Made by a program: the position numbers and the translations under genes. The notes beneath the pieces are model-generated. The model was not told where the DNA came from and searched no databases. It worked only from the letters and a program-made list of their open reading frames with translations. Positions 54,129 through 64,000 of a stretch of DNA of 64,000 bases are shown in pieces. The stretch is from Chondrosia reniformis (taxonomy: Eukaryota > Porifera > Demospongiae > Chondrillida > Chondrillidae). Numbering within the stretch: the first letter of the stretch is position 1; each line of letters begins with the position of its first letter. The stretch spans positions 5,692,501 through 5,756,500 of the forward strand of contig OX359201.1 in the NCBI GenBank assembly GCA_947172415.1, written 5' to 3'.

Positions 54129-54873
54129 AACATCAAAATTTTAAAACTCTTTGGATAAGCTTTATGGATGTCTGTGAATGCTGATGCCACGTTTCATAAT
54201 CAGTTTCATAATCAGTTTCGTTTTTTGAATATATATATCATATGCTAGCAATTCTCTATCAAATAGACGGATATATATTATATTAATTAGTTAGAATTTG
54301 GTTGCTTAGATGGATGATCAGATTGACAATGTTTAAGAGTGTATATATAAAAGTGTGAATTTTGGGACTCAACTGAAATGGTGCTGGCTACTTTTAATTT
54401 TTATATACAATATAATTTGCAAATGCTCAATTTTACATACAAAGAAATTGTAAGATTCCAATTATGGTAATGCATGACTTTCTTGGAATATTATAATTGA
54501 TCACACAAATTCAGAGTATGTACCTACATGCCGATAAAAGGAGTTGTACTATGTAGTCATTGTATTGTATCTGTTTCCTACATACATGCTCTGTCCATAT
54601 GTATTTCCTTAATTTGACAATATCTTGGAAATGTGGTTATATTCACAAGAAGAAGATATCTGGGAAGTGGTACATGACAGCTGTGATTCAAAAGACTAAT
54701 CATAACTCCAAGTGTACTCAAATTTGTTTCCTTGTATAATCCCATGTAGTGGTTTATGAAGATCACTGTAACATAATAATACGACCTATCACACTGTAAT
54801 AATTTTATGTATATAGTAATCTAAATAAAGGGAAAGATTTCAGGAAATGACAGATAGGTTCACCTAATACGTG

Positions 54874-54882
54874 TATATATAA
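54874..54882 (+). promoter_or_regulatory. TATA-box candidate upstream of the IL-17-like gene
   Basis: tatatataa lies about 90 bp before the start codon at 54972, a plausible distance for a core promoter with a 60-nt leader. TATA-like runs are frequent in this AT-rich DNA, so weight is low. Confidence 0.35.
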
Positions 54883-54971
54883 TGTGTGTTTTTCACTCTG
54901 AAAGTCATTAATCAAGGCTCGAGTTCAGTCTACAAGAAATTTTACTGGAAGAGAACAATTGCAAGTTTTAA

Positions 54972-55481
54972 ATGTATTTACTTGTTCTTTTTGCAGTTGT
55001 GGTTGCCCCAATTCTGGGAGAACCACTGCCAATGGCGAGTCACTTTCCAGCCTGTTTAAGAGGTACTATAAATAGCCAACTGCATCAAGTAATTGTGAAT
55101 ATAAGCTATACTAGTCCACACAATGCATTTGGTGAGTTATTGAGGACACCAGGTCCAGCAAGCCAGAACTACACCGGATGTGAAGAACCTTCAGAATGGG
55201 AAGGTAGCCAGGATCATCCATACAGCCGGGCAATCTGTTCATGGAACTATGAATGTGACTATGATTATTATAGAGTACCACAGTTTATATTTCATGCCAA
55301 ATGCAGTAATGACATAATACAATTCAGGAAAAACTCAAGATTAGGACTCTGTCAGTGTAAGCCTGTGCATAGACTTATACCAGTTCTGAGGTATGTCAGT
55401 TGCGATTCTACAACTAATCAACAAGAATGGAAGATGGAGAACCAATATGTGGCTGTTGGATGTATCTGTCATTCAGCATAA
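54972..55481 (+). CDS. IL-17-like secreted cystine-knot cytokine candidate
   Basis: IL-17 proteins are secreted dimeric cytokines with a cystine-knot-like fold. This intronless 169-aa frame starts with a signal peptide (MYLLVLFAVVVAPILG). Its C-terminal half carries the family signature: W91-N, then D, R101, P103, I106, A109-K110-C111, in WNYECDYDYYRVPQFIFHAK followed by Cys. In human IL-17A the corresponding [20 protein letters not shown] followed by Cys has identical spacing from W to C. Next come C127/C129, PVHRLIPVLR (IL-17A PIQQEILVLR), C144 and the end YVAVGCICHSA (IL-17A LVSVGCTC). There are ten cysteines in all, and N-glycosylation sequons at NIS and NYT. An acceptor-like 'ctttttgcag' lies inside the signal-peptide codons, so a spliced 5' end is possible, but no upstream coding exon was found. 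Length and architecture fit the family (about 150-200 aa). Confidence 0.82.
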   Translation: MYLLVLFAVVVAPILGEPLPMASHFPACLRGTINSQLHQVIVNISYTSPHNAFGELLRTPGPASQNYTGCEEPSEWEGSQDHPYSRAICSWNYECDYDYYRVPQFIFHAKCSNDIIQFRKNSRLGLCQCKPVHRLIPVLRYVSCDSTTNQQEWKMENQYVAVGCICHSA

Positions 55482-56606
55482 GTTTAAATTTATATATACG
55501 TACATAAACATCTTCTAACTTATTATGCAGTTGTACATACGTATATACGTATCATTTTTAGACATTAGAATTTCTATATAACAATAATTTATTAACCCAT
55601 AGCATGTCTATTTTGCACAATCCATTCCCATTTAATGTACCACTAAACCTAAATGAATTTGTTAACTTATAATTATCTAAAAATGGGATAGCAGCTGACT
55701 ATCAAAACAAGACAATGATCATGTGATAAGAATTTAAGGCTCACCATAATATGGAAGTGTACATGGCATATATACTGAAATTGTGATATATAACTACATA
55801 TATACACATTATACCTCAATGGTTAGCTATATACATCATCGCTATATATCATGAGGAGAGGCAGCTAAAAGAGCTGTATGTTTATATATAAACACTGTAT
55901 ACTGAAGACAAAGCTGCAAAGATGTATATATATTAACCAGCTATAGCTATAGTGGTCTGAAAACTTATAAGTGTCAGTATATATGCTTAGTCATTTGACT
56001 GTTGACTAAGATGTGAATGGCCCAGTTGACAGGAATGTTTCCTATAGACCTGTGACTACATATGTAGATTGACTTCGACTACAGAGTTTTATGTATTTTG
56101 TAATAGGTCTATTACATTTTCCCTTGTTATCTTGTTGCTTTTATTTCACACCAGTGCACAAACTAGTCTAGATCTCTTAGTTGCATATTGTCTAAAAATT
56201 GTATATAGCAGCTGGAAAATATTATATATGTACGTACAAGAAAATTAATTTCTGAGGGGACTAAAAATTAGGACGCCATTTTTAATTAAGAGTCTTGGTA
56301 TAATTATAGAATTCTTTGTTTTCTTTTCTATTCTATAATAAAGATGTCACTAAATACTTGTGCTGTGAATATTTTATATCTAAAACATTTGTAAACTTTA
56401 AGTCATGCATAATTTATAAGAGTTTATCTAAGACACTATTATAAGTATATAGTTTGATCTGCTTCCACTACTGCAGAGAAGCTATGAACCACACATGCAC
56501 AACATAACTGTTAGCTATGCAGAAAACAGCACTGTCAACCTATCATATAATGGTAGATAGTTATTCCAAGTCCAACTGACAGACCTAGTATCACTGGCTC
56601 AATGGT
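55482..56606. other. AT-rich 3' flank of the IL-17-like gene
   Basis: No gene is seen. A plus-strand AATAAA at 56337-56342 could end the IL-17-like transcript, giving a 3' UTR of about 860 nt. The rest is simple AT-rich sequence with tacgta runs. Confidence 0.5.
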
Positions 56607-57294
56607 TTATGTAGCTACTGCAGCATCAGGCCTAGGCCTGGGGAAGTTACCACACTGAGGAAATGACTGTGGAAATGCAGGGATCTTTTCCTTACGCTCT
56701 TCAACAACCATTGCCATACCCTCTAAGAGATGTGGTTCTATATGGCAATGGAGCCTGGGTTATCATTTCTGAAGCGAATAACAACATAACCACCAGGGGG
56801 TACAATAACAGTGTCTTTCATTGGAGCAAAATCATTATTTGTATCAAATGGTCGTTTTCCATTAGTCCACTTTACATCATAGTCACACAGGTCATTTGTG
56901 CACTCCATTTCAGCATTGGTGCACACTGAATTAACATCATTGCTACAATTTCCATACCCAACATGCACTACATGGAAATGATGTCCATGAAGATGAACTG
57001 GATGAGCTTGATGCTGACTTATAGGAAGGAAATTCTGGAATACCATTTCAGTTACACCATTTTTGTTTCATATATGTGAGTGCATCTTCTGCCTCTCTCA
57101 TTTTCCATACGATTATCATGCCTGCAGACTTGTGCCTTTGCAGTACCAGTTTTAATCCATTCTTCATACTGTGGTACCAATAGACTAGAGGAAATCGTAT
57201 TCCATGCAGAATAAGGACTCTGAGCGGAAATATTCTCAAAGGGAGAGGTGAAAAGGAAAAGCAACAGGACAAGCAGCTCTCTTTTGGTCTCCAT
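56607..57294 (-). pseudogene. Laccase-like multicopper oxidase, broken
   Basis: Laccase-type multicopper oxidases bind four copper ions through HXH motifs. On the minus strand a signal-peptide-like start (METKRELLVLLLFLF, 57294) runs to 57052. A second frame then gives GVTEMVFQNF and QAHPVHLHGHHFHVVHVG, the copper-binding HPXHXHG motif of the C-terminal cupredoxin domain, and APMKDTVIVPPGGYVVIRF. After RNDNPG the frame shifts: HCHIEPHLLEGMAMVVEE, the HCH copper motif and axial-ligand region, follows in another frame, ending at a stop at 56607-56609. The residues normally between NPG and HCH are missing. The middle of the enzyme (about 400 aa) is also absent. No splice sites repair these steps, so this looks like a decayed copy with a large internal deletion, unless the assembly is wrong. 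Confidence 0.75.
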
Positions 57295-57800
57295 GGTGCT
57301 GTTGGGATCGATGGGAAGATTATGCAGCCAATTTTATAATAATAATACCCTCTATAATGTCATTCATTGTTGTTATTACTGCCAAGCTGTCTCGAGCAAC
57401 TGAAGGCGTTGCTTAATAATACAAGGCAATTCGGGGTCATTTTTTGGGACAACCTATTTATTTCAGGAAAACGTTTTTCACAATGAATTAAGCATCAATC
57501 TAACTCTAAGGGAGTGCAAAGTTACTGATTAATTTCTTTTCTGAGAGAATTGTAGCGAAAGTTATAGACTAGTGGTTATTAGTCTCGACACAGTTAGAAG
57601 AAATCCTTATTCTATTATTATTCATAGATGGAGGCTATTTCTCCATGAATAAATCTAAACCTACATAATTTGCATGATTGAGCACACCTTCTCATACCCC
57701 TTCTGGTGCCGCTTAATCATAGCAAACATGCATATCAAAGTTGTACATCTGTACAAATTTTGTATATAAAAGCATTTCTCACTAATGGGAGTAGCTATAT

Positions 57801-58092
57801 CAGGGCCGTACCTAGCTATGGGGCAGGGGTAGCAACTGCCCCCCCCAGAGAAACTGGCTTCAGAGTATAATGAAATACTATTTGTGTTCATAGCAGCTAG
57901 CTACTGAGCTATCATAGACTTACCTGCCCCAATGAGCTGCTTCAGTCGAGGTTTCGCTCGTCCGACATCCAGCTACCAGGTATATACGTACGCACAAGTA
58001 CGGTCTCGAACAATCTCAACAATAATATTAATCTGTTAGACAGTTTTCCTCCTGGTTGCCCCCCCTTCCAAAAAAAGTTATGTACGGCCCTG
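57801..58092. mobile_element. hAT-type MITE, 292 bp
   Basis: The ends are cagggccgtac (57801 on) and gtacggccctg (to 58092), with C or G runs just inside each end. The CAGGG...CCCTG form is that of hAT transposons. There is no coding capacity. Flanks are both 'tatat'-like, so an 8-bp duplication is possible but not clear. Confidence 0.75.
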
Positions 58093-58192
58093 TATATAGG
58101 AATGCATGTGGTGCTGTAGCAAGTTGGGATGAACTTTTTAAGTAATTTTATAATAATAGAGTAAATAAAAGAACATTTACAAAAATGATGTT

Positions 58193-58531
58193 AGAAGTAG
58201 GAACGGCAGTGTTCACCAGTGACTAGTACATCTGCAAAAAGTAACGAAACAAGACAGTGATTAGATAAGGCTAATCAGAAGTTGCATATATATATATATA
58301 CTGAAATTTAAGTAACTTAACCACAAAAAATTATACACTTCTGTGTTTGGGCGCACCATTCCTACTTCAGCTTGGTGCACCCAAACACAGAAGTGTATAG
58401 TTAAGTTACTTAAATTTCAGTATATATACAACTTCTGTATGATTATATAGCCTTATCACATAATCACTTTCTTGTTTTGTTACTTTTTGCAGATGTACTA
58501 GACACTGGTGAACACTGCCATTCCTACTTCT
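58193..58531. repeat. Long foldback (inverted repeat) element
   Basis: Two arms of roughly 160 bp pair along almost their whole length. The left arm starts agaagtagga, runs through 'gcagtgttcaccagtg' and 'cagaagttg', to 'ctgaaatttaagtaactta' and 'acacttctgtgtttggg'. The right arm is the reverse complement, with small gaps, ending at 58531. A spacer of a few bases around 58370 separates the arms. It lies about 50 bp beyond the FPGS stop codon, so it may be transcribed in the FPGS 3' region. Confidence 0.85.
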
Positions 58532-58581
58532 TCTTCATGAAATTTGAATAAGTGATGACAATACCTATCAAACATACTGTA

Positions 58582-61500
58582 TTATAAATGTTCAGCAGTG
58601 AACCCCAAAAGGCCAAGAACATCTCCTACCAAATGCATACTACCAGTGACAAGCACAAAAACATGTTTCTCCTGATTTAGACTATTTTTAGATCTTGAAT
58701 ATTCCTCCAGCCGGGTGATTGCACAATTAATGCAGTTTTCTTCCTTATAAGGTGTATCATTATTCTGCAGCTCTTTCCACGATTGAGCATTCAGAGACAT
58801 TTTCTGTCTCATCATTTGAGGAGTAACATTATGATATGTCTGATCTGTATTCAAATAAAGACAGAACAGTTCAAAGTTCATTGTGTATCTATATGTAATA
58901 GGTCTTTTTATAGAAGTACCGGCTGATGTTTATTCTACATAAAAATTTAAATTGCCACAATGTCAGAAAACAAACCTGCTCTGTTATCTTGTATATGAGA
59001 AACAATATTTGGACAAAAGAGGGCTTTATCAAAATGAGAGGATTTCTGTAATAATAAAAAATATAACCATTCAATGTACCTTATAAACTCACCCAATTAA
59101 AAGTAGTTCATATCCGGTAGTACTCCCTATGTAGGGATGAAACATTTTTGTTTTCCCCATACATCGGTATAGGAGCAAAATCCCGTATAGGGCCGAAAAT
59201 TGACAAAACAAGGCTATGCATAGCTAAATATACAATATACATACTCTAAATAGACCTTAAAGGCAAGCGAATATGTCCCTCTGGCGAAATAATAAACTTT
59301 AAAAATTCCCATTTTCGTTTTCTTCATATTCTTCTTCTTCTTCTCAGGGTAAAATACAAACATGAAAAGGGGGAATTTATAAGCTCTATTTGAAATTCAT
59401 TCAATGCCTTAAAACCTTGAGATTTTGAAGAACTGGAATGATATTACTATGCTAATATGTTTTGAACGTAGTCCTCATATAATGAAGCTAACACTTAAAA
59501 TCTCCAGTAGAGGCGTGGGATCTCTTCCTCCAGTCACATTGAACAATAGCACCCGGGACACCTCTCTACCAGTCTGAATCAGGGCTTTCATTTCTCTTTC
59601 TGCCTCAGTGTTATACCAAGCAACAGCTGCCTGGAGGAGACAGGCATGTAAACAAACAAACAAACAAACAAACAAACAAATATATAAGGGTCTGCATATC
59701 TATCAATCTCTACTAAAGAGACAGAGCTGTGATAATGCTGTGGTACTGCATGTGATTGGTAGTCTAATGACCCAATCAGTTAAAAGGGCATTTGACAGTT
59801 ATCTCAGACCCAATTGGTCCAGGGGGGAAAAGAAATCTTTTCTAGATCTGTGATGATATAGATTAGACTTCAAATACAGAGTTCACACATTCTGAAAAGT
59901 TTACAATCTACATGTACTCAGGAAAGTTTAAAATACACTTTTAAGGGTTTTTAGGGCTGGGGGAATGATAGAGCATTTGCCCTCCTTTGAAAAAAATCAA
60001 ACTGCCCAATTGAACTAGGTTGCCCTCACTAAATTTACTATATTGTATTTTTTCCCTCTTGGTAATGTTTTCTAAAAAACTGCTTTTTTCATAAGTGCAT
60101 GTTTTAATAGGTAAATTGTTTATTATTGGTTGCTAGGCAACAGACTCCAGCTCTCAACCAAAGGGAGGAGTCATTAGGCATTAAAATGACTACAGATATC
60201 TAACTTTGATGCTGTCTGTATTGTGAGCTCCATCCAAGAAGTATGTAACGTTATCTCTTCTGACAATCTGACTTCGACCATACCAACAAACATTCTTCAG
60301 ACCTAATAAGTGTTACACGGTAACTTCAACATATTGTAAATGAGCTGTTTAATGTTAGGAGGAGAGATATACGCAGTTTATAAAATATTAAGTATATGTT
60401 AAAATTATTCCAGAGTCACTGATAAAGGGTGGAATTCCCAGAAACAGCTGTCTGGCCCAGTGGAGCAGAAGAAGAAAGAAACGACTCCTGTGGAGAAGAA
60501 GAGAAGCTAGTAGATGAAGAAAATTCTTATATCCTCATCCAAAGCTCTGACTAGGTCTAGTTCACAATATGCCTTTTTACTCTAAAGTAGATGTAGCAAG
60601 TTGGAAATGGTGTGTTAGACTATTCATGCTAAGTTGATATTACTCAACCAAAGTGTAATAATATCTAATAATAGACATACATGTACATTGAGGCAACTGC
60701 CCTTTGTGGAGAGGTATATATACGTATATGTCTAAGAGGTATTCAAATATGGACAACATTTGTAAAACTAGGTTTTGTACAGTACCTTGGATGAACGGCT
60801 CTGTCAGTTCAAATGTGTTGCCAAGCTGCAGTTCAACTTTATTGGCTACAGTATAATTTTAAATAATCATTAGGAAATATGCTTGACCTAGATCTAGTAT
60901 ATATTCTTTGTCATCTGGGATAACTGGGAGGCAATCACTAGTTGCCATTCAGTCTCCCAACCAAGATCAGACTTTGGTCACTTGGTTGATCAGAATAATA
61001 CAGTATCTCCCAGTGGCTATTTCTATCACATCATAGCCTTTGTATTGGCTTAGTGCAATTAACTGCCCTTTTGACTTATGTACAAAAGACGATAAACATA
61101 CCTTTGCTTTGATCATTTGGTGCTGAGTTTTCCCTTTCTTCAAACCAAAGCTTGCAAATCTGTGCCGCCAGAGATGCGTTGATGGTTTGGTGGGTTCCAG
61201 ACAGGCCAAGCTCTGAAGAGTGATAGAGATATTTATAAAACGATCAAAAATGTTTCTGGAGTACTGCAGGATCTGGCATGCAGGTGACAAATTAAATAAA
61301 CAAATGAATAAAAATATTTGAAAGTTGAAACATATTATATATTATGGAGTATATTATATTATATGGGAACATATTATATGGTAACACTTACCAATGTTTT
61401 CAGGTTTGTATGTGTGTAAGGGTGGAGCTACTGCAAGGGATTTCACTCCAATCTCATTGGCTCTTTGCTTGATTGTTTCCATGGCCTCATCTACTTGTGG

Positions 61501-63753
61501 AACAGTAACAGCTGGTCTCCCGGGCTACAGAGAAGATCATCTTCAGATAAACACATATATAGACAAATAGTTTTTACACTGTTCGTTAAAGCAAGTTTAT
61601 GATAAGAAAAACCAACAATAATAGAACTGTTGTACATTATACAGGACACTCCCCCTGGGGGAGGGGCTGGTAACTTTACTGCAGTAAACAGACAGACAGA
61701 CAAAAAGCAAAGCTTTTCCTCGACTAAAGGGACTCACAACATTATTAAATAATCTCTAAAAGTAGATCTAGATGATAAATCTGGACTGTCCAGGCTTACC
61801 TTAAGTATACCTGCCTTCTGCCACGCTATCTGTGAGAGTGTGGTCCCAAGTATAGATTCATGGTCATATCCTATAACACCAATTCCACATACCCTTGGCT
61901 TCCTGTATAATATATATTATACATTATATGAGTACTGTAGTGAATATTATAATATAAAAAGACATGCTTTTATAATGTTTTGTAGGATAATGTATGTGGT
62001 ATGATAATAAAAATTGATTCATTGTTTCATGTGACCTGCATGTGATGATCAAGGATACACTGTTACAGGCACACTATCATCTCTATTTCTAACTTCATTC
62101 TTGAATATTCTTATTTATATGTACATACTTGAAATATAGCTAGTTTCAGCTATACCACAGAAGGAAGAGGACATGTGGACAGATTCCTTTAGCCTTGGAA
62201 AAGAGATAACCATTCTTATTAGTTATTAGTCCCAAGTTGGATGAATACAGACAACTTGTTGCCATATTTACTAAATTTGCTTTTATCACCTTATCACCCT
62301 TCTTTCATATTTCTTATATATTTATATGATTAAGCAAGAGTTAATTAATTATCTACCTTATGACATTAGTGCTGTCATATTGCCCTCCTATACCAACTTC
62401 TAGTACAGAGACATCAACCTACACGAATTACACAAGAAGTGGTGCTAGCTAGGGTATTCACATAGCTAAAAATACAACTGGACCTTTTTAACAATATACA
62501 AGTTATGAGAACAAAATGAAGTAATAGGAGGGTCTGGCTCTGTGAGACTTTGCCTTTAGGTGTTCTTCTTCAGATACACTCACTTTTTCTTCGATGAAAA
62601 CATGCATTGCCATTATTGTTAAAAATGCGAAATAGCCCGGCATTTCATCACTCTGTTGCAACTACACATTATGAAACGATCACATGTACCACAATAAAAG
62701 TTGCCAACATTTGCAAAACAATCTACATGTAATTTACCTGTGAAGTTTTAAGCTTCTCATACACAGTCCAGAAGTGTTTCACAAAGAGGTCTTTAGCTAA
62801 AGGCCTTCCATTTAATCTGATCCTCTCCCTGACCTCCACAAGGTGAGGTGACCTACAGATTAAGAGACAGTCCCTCTCTTGAGGCTTGAGAGGAAGGAGT
62901 CTTGCACGTACACAGAATGGAATACGAAAGTTGGTTTTTATTTACATTCAGCTAAAGACTGAACTAACGTAAAGAGTCCGGTTTTCAGATTATTATGTCT
63001 CAAAATGCTCTCACAAATTGCACAAATTGATCCCTATAAATAGAGAGCAATATAAAGCACATCCGAAAATACAGACACAGTCACATGATAATAAAACTTC
63101 ACAACTTCACAAGGTGTTCATGTTGACAAGAGACAATCTTGTAAAAATAACCATTTTACATAAAACACCTCAGCCATTGAGTTACATTGGAGAACAAGAT
63201 AGTAGACATTTCAACAAATCGTGTACACATCACTAAATGTGCAACCCCACCTTTCCCTTTGTACCAGTGATGTGTACTATCGACAACCTGTTGACATCTT
63301 CATGCTATTTGGAGAGAAATAAATGCACAAAAGTGGTGAATTCAGTATGGAGTGAGGGATTAAAGGCCTATTTCATATAACATTCATATCAATGTGACAA
63401 TCAAATATTTGTGAACTGGAAAGCGCATATATATACACATAAGTACAATAATTGCAGATTATAATTTACTGTTATTCCTGCACGTTTTAAGAATGAGTCG
63501 AGTTTTTCGCGGCGCCCTGTCGGATGAGCGTCAGCTCTAGACCTAACATCGGGGTTGGATTGCAGACTGTTTAGGGTCTTTATGCTTTCCTATTGGAAAA
63601 AGAGACGCGTAACAGTACGCATAGGGCCATAGAGCGCCATTCCAGACTTACTTCATAACGATGATTCGCTTGTGAACCAGACATGGCGTTGTAGGACGCC
63701 ATACGCCTTACCGTGATACCGTATATCTGATACAAGGTCTTCGGATGAAACAT
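58582..63753 (-). CDS. fpgs: Folylpolyglutamate synthase
   Basis: FPGS adds glutamates to folates, retaining them in cytosol and mitochondria. The model is complement(join(58582..58844, 58976..59045, 59493..59630, 60205..60294, 60781..60845, 61102..61212, 61392..61524, 61800..61902, 62357..62418, 62584..62661, 62738..62852, 62969..63033, 63251..63304, 63470..63589, 63652..63753)), 522 aa (human 587). Hallmarks in order: [24 protein letters not shown] (ATP loop, residues 85-97), [128 protein letters not shown] and C-terminal [18 protein letters not shown]. All splice sites are GT-AG and all phases agree. Two in-frame start codons (63753 and 63702) flank a basic leader. Compared with human FPGS the C-terminal part is shorter. 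Confidence 0.94.
59650..59680. repeat. (CAAA)n microsatellite in FPGS intron
   Basis: About seven 'caaa' tetramers, 20 bp upstream (on the minus strand) of the exon that begins [11 protein letters not shown]. Confidence 0.9.
60129..60141. promoter_or_regulatory. Perfect X-box-like site (RFX motif)
   Basis: gttgctaggcaac is an imperfect palindrome that fits the RFX consensus GTTGCYWRGCAAC at every position. It lies in an FPGS intron, about 65 bp from an exon. Whether it is used is unknown. Confidence 0.4.
60415..60640 (-). repeat. Family-B dispersed repeat in FPGS intron
   Basis: This is a minus-strand copy with 'cactgataaagggtggaatt', 'cccagaaacagctgtctggc', 'tcctcatccaaagctctgac', 'tttttactctaaagtaga' and 'aaatggtgtgttagactatt'. 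It is nearly complete. Confidence 0.85.
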
Positions 63754-64000
63754 ATATTCAGCAGATGGGAATCAAATTATGATTATTCCAAGTTCCGATC
63801 CCAAAATTCACTTCCGAAGCCGAACAATTTCAAATTAAATCGGAAGTCCATAACATGACAACATTATTAACTAAAAATGGCTGCTTTGAAGAGAAGGACG
63901 CCCAGTCGGAGCGGGGGCTAAGCTTGCAACTTACACCATTTGATATTTATCAGTTTGTGAAAGCGACATCTTACTTATTTAATAACAATGTTAGAATCGA
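63754..64000. promoter_or_regulatory. FPGS upstream region
   Basis: This is the 5' flank of FPGS (minus strand). On the plus strand a good-context ATG near 63874 opens a frame of only 14 codons (MAALKRRTPSRSGG) before a stop. It could mark a divergent gene continuing beyond the window by splicing, but no convincing donor is seen. Confidence 0.35.

Larger units (their letters stand above)
52960..54195. mobile_element. Composite element with satellite-like ends
   Basis: From left to right: a diverged 169-bp-satellite-like monomer ('atctctcaccgtacattaag', 'gctgtaactctgtcaa', 52985-53100); the internal section shared with 7380-7745; a second satellite-like segment ('cagcattcccagacatgcat', about 53690-53840); and, beyond a family-B insertion, a short inverted satellite-like piece ('ggatgtctgtgaatgctga', about 54130-54185). 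Satellite-like sequence at both ends in opposite orientation suggests a non-coding element with long repetitive termini from which the 1-6740 array could have grown. This is inferred from similarity by eye. Confidence 0.55.
52566..54870. other. Repeat-rich interval between GARNL3 and the IL-17-like gene
   Basis: No gene is recognised. It contains a short (ggatt)n-tailed repeat near 52770-52860, the composite element at 52960-54195 with two further elements nested in it, and plain AT-rich sequence from 54200 onward. Confidence 0.6.

Noticed and set aside
63874-63918. Start of a divergent gene (MAALKRRTPSRSGG)
   Set aside because: It stops after 14 codons and no usable donor is visible before the stop.

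Overview
The window reads as animal genomic DNA, most likely from a demosponge; Amphimedon is the best guess. The evidence is AT-rich sequence, short GT-AG introns in compact genes, abundant tacgta-type simple repeats and small dispersed elements, and an animal-specific gene set that includes Crumbs with its diagnostic C-terminal tail. The species is an inference, because no database search was possible. Exon models were built by hand by joining splice sites in frame and matching remembered protein families. Each multi-exon model below sums to a whole number of codons.

Layout. 1-6740 is a ~169-bp satellite array with higher-order repeats and an orientation switch near 6027. 6741-9470 is non-coding and repeat-bearing. 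9473-26037 (-) is a giant crumbs gene: 11 exons, one of them 8.9 kb, about 4434 aa. 26109-26450 (+) is TRIAP1, head-to-head with crumbs and only 71 bp away. 27038-32488 (+) is the CDC7 kinase in 10 exons. 32660-33772 (-) is an intronless adenosine kinase, tail-to-tail with CDC7. 34585-52565 (+) is GARNL3 (Rap-GAP plus CNH domains) in 22 exons; its 8.45-kb first intron is full of small repeats. 52566-54870 is a composite of nested repeats, one related to the satellite. 54972-55481 (+) is a single-exon secreted protein with a clear IL-17 signature. 56607-57294 (-) is a broken laccase-like multicopper oxidase. 57801-58531 carries two terminal-inverted-repeat elements. 58582-63753 (-) is folylpolyglutamate synthase in 15 exons with a probable dual start.

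The genes form no operon and no shared pathway. They cover polarity and adhesion (crumbs), mitochondrial lipid transfer and survival (TRIAP1), replication initiation (CDC7), purine salvage (ADK), Rap signalling (GARNL3), a candidate cytokine (IL-17-like) and folate retention (FPGS). Shared architecture is limited to the short divergent promoter (crumbs/TRIAP1), the divergent ADK/GARNL3 pair and the convergent CDC7/ADK 3' ends.

Points most worth a second look: the IL-17-like gene; the Crumbs tail that keeps its FERM and PDZ motifs but lacks the aPKC threonines; 19 nearly identical 120-bp EGF units in Crumbs; the satellite and its link to a dispersed element; a set of hammerhead-ribozyme-like cores in foldback repeats; and the FPGS dual start.
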